DNA of 64,000 nt from Stanieria sp. NIES-3757 (GTDB lineage: Bacteria > Cyanobacteriota > Cyanobacteriia > Cyanobacteriales > Xenococcaceae): positions 2,604,001 to 2,668,000 of the forward strand of contig AP017375.1 of assembly GCA_002355455.1 (NCBI GenBank). Reading direction: 5' to 3'. This document shows, in pieces, positions 25,600 through 35,241 of this stretch (position 1 is the first letter of the stretch; the number at the start of each line of letters is the position of its first letter). The notes under the pieces were generated by a model. The model searched no databases and was not told the origin of the DNA. It saw nothing but the letters and a program-made list of their open reading frames with translations. The position numbers and the translations under genes are program-made.

Positions 25600-26205
25600 A
25601 TGTCAAGTATTCTTTCTGATTTTAGTACCACTCCATTACTGGAAATGACTAACTCCGATCTAGGTTTAGACATTGTTGGTAAACAGTTAAAAAGCAATAT
25701 ATTTATTATTGAAGGTGATGGAGATGATTTTGTCATTGGTGGTCAAAAATTTGATTTGATTAAAACTGGTTTGGGAGATGATAATATCTCTGGCTTAGGT
25801 GGAGATGATAATCTTTTCGGTGGTGCTGGAAACGACACTATTAGAGGAGGAGTAGGTGACGATTATCTCAACGGTGGCGATGGAGATGATGCTCTCATCG
25901 GCGGTGCTGGAGATGATGTTCTCATCGGTGGTAAAGGTGCAGACGTTATGACTGGTGGCGTAGGTTCAGATCTTTTTGAATTCTTCGCTGAAGACTTAAG
26001 CACAGGAGAAGTAGATAAAATTCTGGACTTTACTAAAGGAGAGGATTTAATTCGATTTAGAGGTATTGGTAGTGACGCTACCGTTCAATATGACAAAAAG
26101 ACTGGAACAGTATCAATTGACGGTGAAGATGTGCTGTCTCTTGATAAAAACTTAAAACTTCATATTGAAGATAATAACAGTAATGGAAATTGGGAACTTT
26201 TCTAG
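25600..26205 (+). CDS. RTX-type calcium-binding repeat protein
   Basis: 201 residues with a run of nonapeptide repeats of the GGxGxDxux type (about residues 48-125; [40 protein letters not shown] and more). The run folds into a calcium-bound beta roll. A C-terminal part ([19 protein letters not shown]) resembles the haemolysin-type or M10 C-terminal cap needed for type I secretion. There is no Sec signal. Such proteins are secreted through TolC-type exporters; the exporter genes are not in the window. It lies just before the TPR enzyme cluster. Confidence 0.85.
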   Translation: MSSILSDFSTTPLLEMTNSDLGLDIVGKQLKSNIFIIEGDGDDFVIGGQKFDLIKTGLGDDNISGLGGDDNLFGGAGNDTIRGGVGDDYLNGGDGDDALIGGAGDDVLIGGKGADVMTGGVGSDLFEFFAEDLSTGEVDKILDFTKGEDLIRFRGIGSDATVQYDKKTGTVSIDGEDVLSLDKNLKLHIEDNNSNGNWELF

Positions 26206-26244
26206 TTGAATTACTTAGTAATTAATTAATTTAATTTCAATAAG

Positions 26245-26271
26245 AACCCACGGCAGTTGTCGTGGGTTTGC
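26245..26271 (+). terminator. Hairpin terminator after the RTX gene
   Basis: Perfect 8-bp arms AACCCACG (26245-26252) and CGTGGGTT (26261-26268) with an 8-base loop, then TG. The T tract is short, but the position, 40 bases after the stop, fits termination. Confidence 0.55.
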
Positions 26272-26303
26272 TAATATAAAATATCTCATGCTGAAATTAT
26301 ACA

Positions 26304-26340
26304 GCGATCGCGGATGCGCCTCGGCTACGCCGAGATCGCG
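26304..26340. repeat. GC-rich palindromic element between RTX and TPR genes (copy A)
   Basis: A GCGATCGC (26304-26311) is followed by CTCGGC (26320-26325), TAC and GCCGAG (26329-26334), then GATCGCG. Almost the same element occurs at 56119-56153 inside a kinase gene. It stands out sharply by GC content from its surroundings. A longer open frame runs through it into the next protein, but the protein start is placed downstream. Confidence 0.7.
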
Positions 26341-26428
26341 CCTAAGCAATCTGTTAACGCCATCCGAGCAGGAGCCGATCAATACTAGAAAATATATTCA
26401 GATTATTTCTATTGTTGAGAATATATAT

Positions 26429-29131
26429 ATGAGAGGAGAACTCTCGATTCAAACGATCAAATCTTACTTAAATCAAGGGCAGTGGAGTACTGTAATCGCA
26501 GTCTGCACTGAAGCTTTACAACATAATCCCAGCCGACTCGAATTATATCCATTATTAGGAAAAGCTTTTGCTCATCAAGGAAAATGGGCTAGAGCGATCG
26601 CAGCTTATCACCAAGTTCTCGATAGCCAATTAGATCAAGCGGAAATTCATGCCGAACTTGGTCTTTTATATACTAAACAACATGAATTGATTAAAGCAGC
26701 TTGGCATTATCAGCAAGCTTTGGCTTTCAAACCAGATTGGGATCAATTGCACTATAATCTAGCAGTTGTTTTGCATCAATTGGGAGATTGGCAAGGAGCA
26801 ATTGCTGCTTATCGTCGTACGATCGCCCTTAAACCAGGTTACGCAGCAGTATATTTTAACTTAGGGGTATTGTATGACCAAAGAACTCAATTAACTGAAG
26901 CGATTGAAAATTATTATCAAGCAATTAAACTTCAGCCGAATTATATTAAAGCCTACAGTAATTTAGGTAGTATTTTTGCCAAACAAAAAAAATTCAATGC
27001 AGCCATTGACATTTATCAACAAGGATTAAAATTAGATCCGACTTGGGGAACACTACATAACAATTTGGGACAAGTCTTCTGGTTTAATGAACAGCCAGAT
27101 CTGGCTTTAGCTAGTTTTGAAACTGCGGTAATGGTAGAACCAAATATGGCTTTGGCTCACCATAATCTGGGTAAGTTATGGCAACAACAAGGTAACTATC
27201 CTGCTGCGATCGCCCATTATCAAAAAGTAATTGAATTAGAACCGAATAATATTTGGGCTTATAGTCATTGTGCTGATGCTTTGATGACTCAAGGAAATTT
27301 ACAATTAGCAGTTGATTATTTACGTAAAGCGATCGCTATTCAGCCCACTTTTGTTAAAGCCTATTGTCAAAAAATTCAGTATCTAGAACCAAAGGATTTA
27401 CTTGAACAAGCTAGATTTTCTTGCGCTCGTTTTTTAGAAGCTTTACAACAAAAACTTGATTATGAAAAGGTTTACAAATTTCTCTGGCAAACTTATTTTT
27501 ATTTGGGAGAAATTTTATTTGAATATGGTGGAATCAAGCAAGCAGAACTCTATTTTCAACAAGCTTTACAAGTTAAACCTCAAGAAGTAGAGTTATATCT
27601 GCGTTTAGGTAATTGTTTAGCCAAACAAAAAAAATTAGATGCAGCCATGACCATTTATCAAATGGGATTGATGCTACAACCTAATCATCCACAAATTTGT
27701 TTTCAACTAGGCAAAATTCTCGAACGGCAAGAACAAGCTGAACAAGCCATTGATTATTACGAAGCTGTATTGCAACAACAGCTAGATCAAAATATAGAAC
27801 GTTGGCAAAAATTACCCAATCTTTTTCCTTCAGATGAAAATTTAGTTCAATTGCCTCAGCAGATTTATTATGATACTCAAGCTTGGATTAGAGAGTGTGA
27901 ATTAGATGATTTTAATTATGTCCAAGTGCCTTGGGAAGGTACAAAATTCATCAAAACTAATAAAGAAATTGCTCAACCAGAACTCATTAGTTTAACAGAA
28001 CGAGAACAGATCGAAGCTAATTGTGCTGGTGTCAATTGCTCTGTTTGTATGGGCAAATTAATTGAACAATTTAAACCAGTTCAAATCAGTAAAAGTGCTT
28101 ATCGGTGTTCTGAGTTAACTACCAATATTGATACACCTCAACCCTTTGTGGTTACTATCCCTGAAGGAAGAGTGTGGATTGCGCCTCAAAAAAATGATTG
28201 GATCATCTGTAATGCTCTAGCAGTCATGACTCCCGATGGATATTTGTTAGGAGATTTATCTCGTCATTATCCGTGGTTTTTACCTGGGTGTCCCTATCAA
28301 CAACGTCGTAGTCATACTGTGTTTAGTTTGGATGAAATGCCAACTTTAGAAACTCTTGAAGGGAAAGTTGTTTTATTATCAGGTTTGGCTGGTCATGTTT
28401 ATTATCATTGGATGATCGATATTCTTCCCAGAATCGAGATCCTGCGACGTAGTGGCGTAGACTTAAACCGAATCGATTGGTTTGTGGTGAATAATTTTGA
28501 CCGACCCTTTCAAAGAGAAACTCTTAATTTACTTGGTATTCCCGCAGCAAAAATTTTACCAAGCGATCGCCATAGTTATTTACAAGCTCAGGAATTGATT
28601 TTACCTTCTTTTCCTGGCTATTTAGATTGGGTTCCTTTAGAGACTATTAAATTTTTACGTCAGATTTTTTTACCTCAGATCGATCTAGCTCATCATCGCT
28701 ATCCAGAGTTAGTTTATATTAGTCGCGCTCAAGCTCGTGGTAGACAAATAATTAATGAGACAGAAGTTAGCAATTTATTAAATCAACTGGGATTTCAAAC
28801 AGTCTTTTTAGAAAAAATGTCTGTGTTGGAGCAAGTGGCTTTATTTGCTCATGCGAAAGTGATTGTTTCACCTCATGGCTCTAGTTTAACTAATTTAGTT
28901 TTTTGTAATCCTGGTGCAACGGTAGTTGAACTTTTTTCTCCTCATTATGTTAGAACAGATTACTGGATTATTAGTCAGCAATTACAACTCAAACACTATT
29001 ATTCGATTGGAGATAGTTTTGACTGTTCTACCTTGAGACACTTAATGTATCAGAATTCTTTGACCGAAGACATTCTTGTCAATTTAAGTTCTCTTAACTC
29101 AATTTTAAAAGTAGTTGGACTAATAAATTAA
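26429..29131 (+). CDS. TPR protein with C-terminal GT61-type glycosyltransferase domain
   Basis: About 900 residues. The ATG at 26429 (MRGELSIQT) is chosen because the longer frame back to 26288 crosses a GC-rich palindromic element. Repeated TPR units (YNLAVVLHQLGDWQGAIAAY type) fill about residues 15-490. From about 600 to 890 comes a DUF563/GT61-like domain: YYHWMIDILPRIEILRR, VYISRAQARGRQIINE, VIVSPHGSSLTNLVFCNPG, all hallmarks of family 61 glycosyltransferases. This fusion suggests a scaffold-bound enzyme that adds sugar to a glycan or protein. It heads the TPR enzyme cluster. Confidence 0.85.
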   Translation: MRGELSIQTIKSYLNQGQWSTVIAVCTEALQHNPSRLELYPLLGKAFAHQGKWARAIAAYHQVLDSQLDQAEIHAELGLLYTKQHELIKAAWHYQQALAFKPDWDQLHYNLAVVLHQLGDWQGAIAAYRRTIALKPGYAAVYFNLGVLYDQRTQLTEAIENYYQAIKLQPNYIKAYSNLGSIFAKQKKFNAAIDIYQQGLKLDPTWGTLHNNLGQVFWFNEQPDLALASFETAVMVEPNMALAHHNLGKLWQQQGNYPAAIAHYQKVIELEPNNIWAYSHCADALMTQGNLQLAVDYLRKAIAIQPTFVKAYCQKIQYLEPKDLLEQARFSCARFLEALQQKLDYEKVYKFLWQTYFYLGEILFEYGGIKQAELYFQQALQVKPQEVELYLRLGNCLAKQKKLDAAMTIYQMGLMLQPNHPQICFQLGKILERQEQAEQAIDYYEAVLQQQLDQNIERWQKLPNLFPSDENLVQLPQQIYYDTQAWIRECELDDFNYVQVPWEGTKFIKTNKEIAQPELISLTEREQIEANCAGVNCSVCMGKLIEQFKPVQISKSAYRCSELTTNIDTPQPFVVTIPEGRVWIAPQKNDWIICNALAVMTPDGYLLGDLSRHYPWFLPGCPYQQRRSHTVFSLDEMPTLETLEGKVVLLSGLAGHVYYHWMIDILPRIEILRRSGVDLNRIDWFVVNNFDRPFQRETLNLLGIPAAKILPSDRHSYLQAQELILPSFPGYLDWVPLETIKFLRQIFLPQIDLAHHRYPELVYISRAQARGRQIINETEVSNLLNQLGFQTVFLEKMSVLEQVALFAHAKVIVSPHGSSLTNLVFCNPGATVVELFSPHYVRTDYWIISQQLQLKHYYSIGDSFDCSTLRHLMYQNSLTEDILVNLSSLNSILKVVGLIN

Positions 29132-29178
29132 AGAGAGATTATGGGCAAAATTAGGTTGGAATTAGCCCGAACAAAATA

Positions 29179-30723
29179 TTGTTGAATAACTATTCCATCA
29201 AATTTCAAATTCTTGGTATTTGCTCTGTGAATCTTAACTATTTAACTCAAATCATTGCTACTTGTGAAGCAATTCTCCATCAAGAACAATTTCAGCCTGA
29301 AACTTGGCAACAATCTTGTCGTGATTTAGGTAACGTTTTGCAAGGATTAGGTCGCTTTGATGAAGCGATTGTTTGGCATTCACTAGCTTTAGAGAGCAAA
29401 CCTAATCTAGTTGAAGCCTATGCTCAAATTGGTCAATTATATGCTCGCGAATCTCAATGGCAACCAGCAATTAATTGTCTCAAACAAGCTCTAGAATATC
29501 AACCAAATTCAGCCCAAATCTATTCAGCACTAGCTCAAGTTTATAATCAGCTAGGAGAACAAGAAGCTGAAATGGAATGTTGGTATCAAGCAACTCAAAT
29601 TAATCCTAATTTAGTTAATGCTGGAGGGTACTATAAATTAGCTAAAGCATTTTACCGCAGAAATAAGCTTGATGAGGCAATTAGCTGTTATCAACGAGCA
29701 ATTGAGCAAAGTGAAGCTGTAGTTAACCAAGTCACAGTAGGTAATAACTTCGAGCCTCATTATGAACTTGCAGAAATTTGGTACGGACAAAGACAACTAA
29801 ATCAAGCTGCTTCCTGTTATCGACAAATTGTAGCTCAAGATCCTAATCAAAGTCGCGCTCATTATAAACTAGGAACAATTTATCTTCAGCAACAACAGTT
29901 TGAGGAAGCTATTACTGAATTTAGACAAACGATCCAAATTGAGCCAGAGTTTCAGTGGGGATATCGAGATTTAGTCAAAACATTGATTCAACTTCAAAAA
30001 TGGGATGAAGCGATCGCAACATGTCATGCCATTATTAATTTAGTTGAGGAATATCCTTGGGTTTATGTCCAATTGGGTAATGCTTTAAGGGAAAAAGAGC
30101 GCATTGCTGAGGCTATAGCTAGTTTTCAAAAAGCCTGTGCTTTAAAAGGTTGGCAAGAATGTCGGCGCAAAGACTACAGTTTTACTCAAGATAATTTTAG
30201 TTATCGGATTTCTTTATGGGAATCTTGTTTGCAATCTTTAGCCAATCAAGCAGACATTCAGGTGTTAGAGGTTGGTAGTCACCAAGGAATGTCGACTTGC
30301 TGGTTACTCGATCGAATTTTAACTCATCCTTCAGCTAGCCTGACTTGTATCGATTCTAGCTTTGAGCGCTATTTTGAGAGCAATCTTGATAAAACTCAAG
30401 CACGAAGTAAAGTAACTCTGATCAAAGGAGAAATACAGCAGTTACTTGCCACTCTGATTCCCAATACCTATGATGTAGTAAATCTTCAAGATAGATGTAA
30501 GCTAACAACTCAAATCGAACAAGATGCTGCTTATATTTGGCAACTGCTGAAGGTGGGAGGAATTGCTATTTTCAATGATTATGGTTGGATTAATTCAGCT
30601 AATCCCTCACAAAATCCCAAATTAGGTATCGATCGCTTTCTGGAGTCTGTCAAAAATCAATGGGAAATTGTCAGTCATGCTCCCCAAGTTTATCAATTAA
30701 TTATTCAAAAAAAATATGAATGA
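29179..30723 (+). CDS. TPR protein with degenerate SAM-methyltransferase-like C-terminus
   Basis: 514 residues. TPR repeats cover about 40-330. A class I methyltransferase-like domain follows (LEVGSHQGMSTCWLLDRI, LTCIDSSF) and resembles the third TPR gene of the cluster, but the YIDGSH-type metal/active-site motif there is replaced by NLQDRC here. This copy may therefore be inactive. The start is uncertain: TTG at 29179 or 29182, overlapped by a 14-codon frame (ATG at 29141) whose TGA overlaps it. It ends overlapping the start of the next gene (ATGAATGA), so translation is coupled. Confidence 0.75.
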   Translation: MLNNYSIKFQILGICSVNLNYLTQIIATCEAILHQEQFQPETWQQSCRDLGNVLQGLGRFDEAIVWHSLALESKPNLVEAYAQIGQLYARESQWQPAINCLKQALEYQPNSAQIYSALAQVYNQLGEQEAEMECWYQATQINPNLVNAGGYYKLAKAFYRRNKLDEAISCYQRAIEQSEAVVNQVTVGNNFEPHYELAEIWYGQRQLNQAASCYRQIVAQDPNQSRAHYKLGTIYLQQQQFEEAITEFRQTIQIEPEFQWGYRDLVKTLIQLQKWDEAIATCHAIINLVEEYPWVYVQLGNALREKERIAEAIASFQKACALKGWQECRRKDYSFTQDNFSYRISLWESCLQSLANQADIQVLEVGSHQGMSTCWLLDRILTHPSASLTCIDSSFERYFESNLDKTQARSKVTLIKGEIQQLLATLIPNTYDVVNLQDRCKLTTQIEQDAAYIWQLLKVGGIAIFNDYGWINSANPSQNPKLGIDRFLESVKNQWEIVSHAPQVYQLIIQKKYE

Positions 30724-32782
30724 CAGTCTTAATTCGCTGGATGAGAAAGCGACTCTTGCCACCACCATTGAACAATATCAGCAATTAATTGAACTTCATC
30801 CCGAACGAGCCGAACTTCATGCCGATTTAGGCAGTTTATATGCTCGCCAACAAAAATGGCAAAAAGCGATCGCTTGTTATCGTCAAGCTATTAAATTAAA
30901 TCCTGATTTTGCTGGTGCTTATCGTAATTTAGCCAGAGTCTTAACCCAAACTGGCAATCAACCCAAAGCAGTAGAAAATTGGTATCAAGCTTTACAACTA
31001 GAACCGAATTGGGCAAAAGCCGAAAAACACTATTTGTTGGGCAATACACTGATTACTGAGAAGAAACTGGGCAAAGCTGCCCAATGTTATCGTCAGGCAA
31101 TTAAACTAAAACCTGATTTTCTGGCAGCATATCAACGTTTGGCAGAGATTTTAGCTAGTCAAGAAAAATATCAGCAATTAACTGCTTTGTTTCGTCAGGG
31201 AGTCAAATTTAATCCTGATAATCCCCAATTTCACCTTTGTCTAGGCAATATTTTAGTAGCGCAACAACAGTGGGAACAAGCGAGTGTTCAATTTCGTAAA
31301 ACTATTGAATTAGACCAAAATTTGCCTGTTGCTTACTATAGTTTAGGTGTGGTTTTAACTCAACAACAAAAATGGCAAGCAGCAATTCACAACTATCAAA
31401 AAGCGATCGCTCTTAAAGAGGACTATTGGGAAGCTTATCATCAACTAGGTAATGTGTTTAATCAGCTTCAGCAGTGGCAAGACGCGATCGCAGCTTATCA
31501 AAATGTTGGTCAAATTAATCCTAGTTACGTTGTTGCTCATTTACAGTTGGGTAAAATCTTTTGCCATCTTGAACAATATCAATCTGCTTTAAGTTCCTAT
31601 CAGACAGCTTTAGAATATACTTCCCAATCATCTCCTTTAGAACAACAAGCTGTAGAAGGTTGTCAAAGCGCGATCGCTAAAATGCCGAATCCTACAGCGA
31701 AAGATTATTATCAATTAGCTAAATTTTTTAGAGCTAAAAGTCATTTTCGCTCAGCAATTACTACTTATCAACAAGCTTTAAAGATTAATCCTCGTTTTCA
31801 ATCAGCTTATATCGATCTGCAATATACGCCCACCGAACCACAATTATTTGAAGAGTTAATTCCTTTTTATCAAAAAATTGTTAGCGATCATCCCGAACTT
31901 AACGTTGCTTGGGGTAATCTGGGAGACGCTTTAACCGAACAAGGTAGAATTGACGAAGCAATTGATTGTTATCGCCATAGTTGTTATCAGCGAGTAATAG
32001 AAATTTATCCTCAACTAGCATCCTTAGATTGGCAACACCCAAAAGAAAAAGGACCTGATTTTATTATCGCTGGTGCAGCAAAAGGAGGTACATCTTCACT
32101 GTACAACTATCTCAGTCATCACCCTCAAATTCTATTGCCCCATAAAAAAGAATTAGATTTTTTCTGGAGACATTTTCAGAAAGGAACAGATTGGTATTTA
32201 GCTCATTTTCCCTCGATTACCGATCGCTCAGATTTTATGACTGGAGAAGCTACCCCCAACTATATCCGTTTTTCACTCGTCGCCGAAAGAATTTATCAAT
32301 CTTTTCCTGAAGTTAAACTTATTTTTTTATTGCGAAATCCTGTTGAAAGGACAATATCGTGGCATTATCACAAAGTCAATCATGGTCAGATTAATGGTAA
32401 TTTAGCAGACGCGATCGCACTTGAACTCCAACAATTAGAAAATCAAAATTTAGCTGAGTTGGCAAAGGCTGGCTATCGCAATCCTGATAATATTTTGGGT
32501 AGTCTTTATCTTTATCAACTTCAACCCTGGTTAGAATTATTCAACCGAGAACAATTATTAATTCTACCAAGTGAGGACTTGTATAATAATCCCGCTCAAG
32601 TGATGGAACAAGTTTTCAAATTTTTAGGTTTGCCTAATCATCCTATCGCTCAATATCTTAAAGTTAATGCGGGTTCATACCAAAACAACGATTCTCAAAT
32701 CAAAACTACTTTAACTAATTATTTTCAAGTTCATAATCAACAGTTAGAAGAAGCTTTAGGCATTAAATTTAATTGGGATTAA
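30716..32782 (+). CDS. TPR protein with C-terminal sulfotransferase domain
   Basis: 688 residues. TPR units fill about 20-430 (LYARQQKWQKAIACYRQAIK is typical). A sulfotransferase domain follows at about 440-680: DFIIAGAAKGGTSSLYNYL holds the 5'-phosphosulfate loop of the PAPS site, and FLLRNPVERTISWHYHK the 3'-phosphate site. It should transfer sulfate from PAPS to a hydroxyl or amine of a glycan or other acceptor. The start ATG overlaps the stop of the previous gene. Confidence 0.88.
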   Translation: MNDSLNSLDEKATLATTIEQYQQLIELHPERAELHADLGSLYARQQKWQKAIACYRQAIKLNPDFAGAYRNLARVLTQTGNQPKAVENWYQALQLEPNWAKAEKHYLLGNTLITEKKLGKAAQCYRQAIKLKPDFLAAYQRLAEILASQEKYQQLTALFRQGVKFNPDNPQFHLCLGNILVAQQQWEQASVQFRKTIELDQNLPVAYYSLGVVLTQQQKWQAAIHNYQKAIALKEDYWEAYHQLGNVFNQLQQWQDAIAAYQNVGQINPSYVVAHLQLGKIFCHLEQYQSALSSYQTALEYTSQSSPLEQQAVEGCQSAIAKMPNPTAKDYYQLAKFFRAKSHFRSAITTYQQALKINPRFQSAYIDLQYTPTEPQLFEELIPFYQKIVSDHPELNVAWGNLGDALTEQGRIDEAIDCYRHSCYQRVIEIYPQLASLDWQHPKEKGPDFIIAGAAKGGTSSLYNYLSHHPQILLPHKKELDFFWRHFQKGTDWYLAHFPSITDRSDFMTGEATPNYIRFSLVAERIYQSFPEVKLIFLLRNPVERTISWHYHKVNHGQINGNLADAIALELQQLENQNLAELAKAGYRNPDNILGSLYLYQLQPWLELFNREQLLILPSEDLYNNPAQVMEQVFKFLGLPNHPIAQYLKVNAGSYQNNDSQIKTTLTNYFQVHNQQLEEALGIKFNWD

Positions 32783-32868
32783 ACAGTTTAAATTAAATAG
32801 CCAAAAAAATGCTGAAAATAAAAGCTAAAAGCTAAAAAACTTCCCAACCGTCGTTCTGATTAGTAATT

Positions 32869-35214
32869 ATGAATATTGAGCGATTACCCTTAAAAATTGA
32901 TAATTATTTAGAGCAAGCTAAAAATCATATTTCTCAACAAAAATGGCAACTAGCGATCGCTGATTGTCAACGAATAATTGCTCTCTGCCAGGGACAAATT
33001 TCAGCTTCTACTCAGTCTTTAACACCTGAATCTTGTTTAGCTCAGGGAGACTTATTTCTGGCTGAGGGAAACTTAGAAGCAGCGATGAATCAATATCGCC
33101 AAGTTTTAGCTTTAAATCCCAATATTCCTCAAGCTTATCAACGAATTGCCGAAATTTGTAGCAAACAAGGTAATTGGCAGCAAGCTACAGCCTACTATCG
33201 CCAAGCAGTACAATTAAACCAAACTTCCACAATCACTGATTCGACTGCAACTTATGGCAGCTATCGACAACAAGGAGACTTATTACGCTCCCAAAATAAA
33301 ATTTCCGAAGCAATCGAATCCTATCTTCAAGCAATTCAACTCCAACCAAATTCACCTGAATTATTAGCTAACTTAGGTAGTTTATACGCCCAACAACACC
33401 AATGGCAAGACGCGATCGCATTTTATCAAAAAGCGTTAGAATTACAACCAAACTTTGCAGGAGTTTATCGTAATTTATCGCGAGTTTTTCAGCAAATTAA
33501 TCAACCCCAATTAGCAAGCCAATCTTGGGAAAAAGCTTTAGAGTTAGAACCCCATCGAGCCACACTAACAGAATATCTGGAACTAGCGCATCAATTTCAA
33601 CAACAGCAAAATTGGCAAAAAGCGATCGCATTTTATCAACATGCAATTCAATTACAACCTGATTCTCAAGATACATACTTGCATTTAAATAATTGTCTCA
33701 AAGATTTTGCCCAACCAGAACAAGCCATAGCTATTTATCGTCAGTTAATTCAACAACATCCTGCTCAACCAGAACCTTTGATCTATTTAGGACAAATTTT
33801 TAGCTCTCAAAAAAAGTGGCTCGAAGCTAGTTCTATTTATCAACAATTAATCCAAATTCAACCCAACTTCTGGCAAGCCTACCTTTATTTAGCAGAAGTA
33901 AAAATACAACAACGTCAATGGCAAGAAGTAATTTCAATCTGCCGTCGAGCTTTGGCAATTCAATCTGATGTTTCTTGGCTTCATCATAACTGGGGATATG
34001 CAGCCTTTAAACTTCAACATTGGCAAGAAGCCTATCAAGCTTTACTTCAAGCAATTAAACTCAATCCTAATTTTACTTGGTCTTATTTTTATTTAGCTGA
34101 ATCATTAGTAGCTCAAGAAGAGCCAGAAAAAGCTGTCAGAGCTTATTTAGCAGCCATTGAACTAGACCAAGATTTACCAGGAGTGTATAAGCAACTAGGA
34201 ATGGTTCTCCGTCAACAATTTCAAGCCGATCCTGAAGGAGTGATCAGCAAATATCAACACCATCCACCCCTATCAAAACTTAACCAAAATTCTGCCTTCT
34301 ATTGTCAATTAGCAGCTAATTTAGTTCAAAAGAAACAATTAAGTGGAGCAATTATTTTTTATAGTTTAGCAGCTAAACTGAGGCGCAGTCTCAGCGAAGC
34401 TGAGGCACTTCGTGGTCTCGCCAAGGGCGAGGCGCAGAGCGATCGCCTTGAGCTTGAACAACGACTTCAACAAGTTCAACAACAGCAAGCACAATTAGAA
34501 GCTGAAATTCAAACTCTCTATGAAAATATTCAAAATAAACCGCAACTTCCCCATTTATATACTCAATTAGGTAATTTACTTGCAGATTTAGGAGAATATC
34601 AAGAAGCCTATCGACTTCATCGTCAAGCTAGTGTTTTGCGCGGTTGGCATTTAGCTTTAGAAAACAGAAATTATCAATTTCAATATGATTGGTTTACTCA
34701 CAACATTCCTGTGTGGCAACAACATCTTGAAAAATTAAAACAAATTGATTCAATTAATATTCTCGAAATAGGTAGTTTTGAAGGAATGGCTACCTGTTGG
34801 TTCTTAGATTATATTTTGACTAAAGAGCTAGACCATATTACTTGTATCGATCTTTATTTTCAAGCTAATTTTGAATATAATCTTGCTCAAACAGGGTCAA
34901 TTAACAAAGTAACTCCAATAGCAGGAAATTCCCACGAAATTTTACCTACCCTTGCTCATCAAAAATACGACTTAATTTATATTGATGGTTCTCATCTAGC
35001 TGATGATGTTAAACAAGATGCTTTATTAGCTTGGGATTTACTTAAAGATTGCGGGTTAATTATTTTTGATGATTATGAATTTACTTTTCCAGAAAATTCG
35101 GCTCAAAATCCTAAAATTGGCATAGAGCAATTTTTAGCAACCAAATCTTCTCAATTTCACGTTATTCACCAAGATTATCAATTGATAATTCAAAAAATAA
35201 AAAAATATACTTGA
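32869..35214 (+). CDS. TPR protein with C-terminal SAM methyltransferase
   Basis: 781 residues. Many TPR units (about 45-480), a charged coiled-coil linker, one or two more TPR units (QLGNLLADLGEYQEAYRLHR), then a class I methyltransferase domain from about 610: ILEIGSFEGMATCWFLDYIL, TCIDLYF, and the intact YDLIYIDGSH motif. It thus looks active, unlike its paralogue at 29179. The linker includes an in-frame palindromic element (34379-34447). It shares long TPR text with the previous gene, implying duplication. Confidence 0.85.
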   Translation: MNIERLPLKIDNYLEQAKNHISQQKWQLAIADCQRIIALCQGQISASTQSLTPESCLAQGDLFLAEGNLEAAMNQYRQVLALNPNIPQAYQRIAEICSKQGNWQQATAYYRQAVQLNQTSTITDSTATYGSYRQQGDLLRSQNKISEAIESYLQAIQLQPNSPELLANLGSLYAQQHQWQDAIAFYQKALELQPNFAGVYRNLSRVFQQINQPQLASQSWEKALELEPHRATLTEYLELAHQFQQQQNWQKAIAFYQHAIQLQPDSQDTYLHLNNCLKDFAQPEQAIAIYRQLIQQHPAQPEPLIYLGQIFSSQKKWLEASSIYQQLIQIQPNFWQAYLYLAEVKIQQRQWQEVISICRRALAIQSDVSWLHHNWGYAAFKLQHWQEAYQALLQAIKLNPNFTWSYFYLAESLVAQEEPEKAVRAYLAAIELDQDLPGVYKQLGMVLRQQFQADPEGVISKYQHHPPLSKLNQNSAFYCQLAANLVQKKQLSGAIIFYSLAAKLRRSLSEAEALRGLAKGEAQSDRLELEQRLQQVQQQQAQLEAEIQTLYENIQNKPQLPHLYTQLGNLLADLGEYQEAYRLHRQASVLRGWHLALENRNYQFQYDWFTHNIPVWQQHLEKLKQIDSINILEIGSFEGMATCWFLDYILTKELDHITCIDLYFQANFEYNLAQTGSINKVTPIAGNSHEILPTLAHQKYDLIYIDGSHLADDVKQDALLAWDLLKDCGLIIFDDYEFTFPENSAQNPKIGIEQFLATKSSQFHVIHQDYQLIIQKIKKYT
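34379..34447. repeat. In-frame palindromic element in the TPR-methyltransferase gene
   Basis: Two adjacent hairpins, CTCAGC-GAA-GCTGAG (34390-34404) and CTCGCC-AAG-GGCGAG (34417-34431), followed by AGCGATCGCC. The encoded peptide SEAEALRGLAKGEAQSDR is Ala/Glu/Arg-rich and interrupts the Gln-rich coiled coil. GC content is far above that of the gene. Confidence 0.6.
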
Positions 35215-35241
35215 TTAGTGATACTAAGCAACTATTAACCT

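Noticed and set aside
26288-26428. N-terminal extension of the first TPR protein back to an ATG at 26288
   Set aside because: It runs through the GC-rich palindromic element and has no TPR or signal features; the ATG at 26429 starts the repeat array directly.
29141-29185. MGKIRLELARTKYC as a true gene
   Set aside because: Fourteen codons with only a weak ribosome-binding site; listed as an overlap observation, not as a gene.
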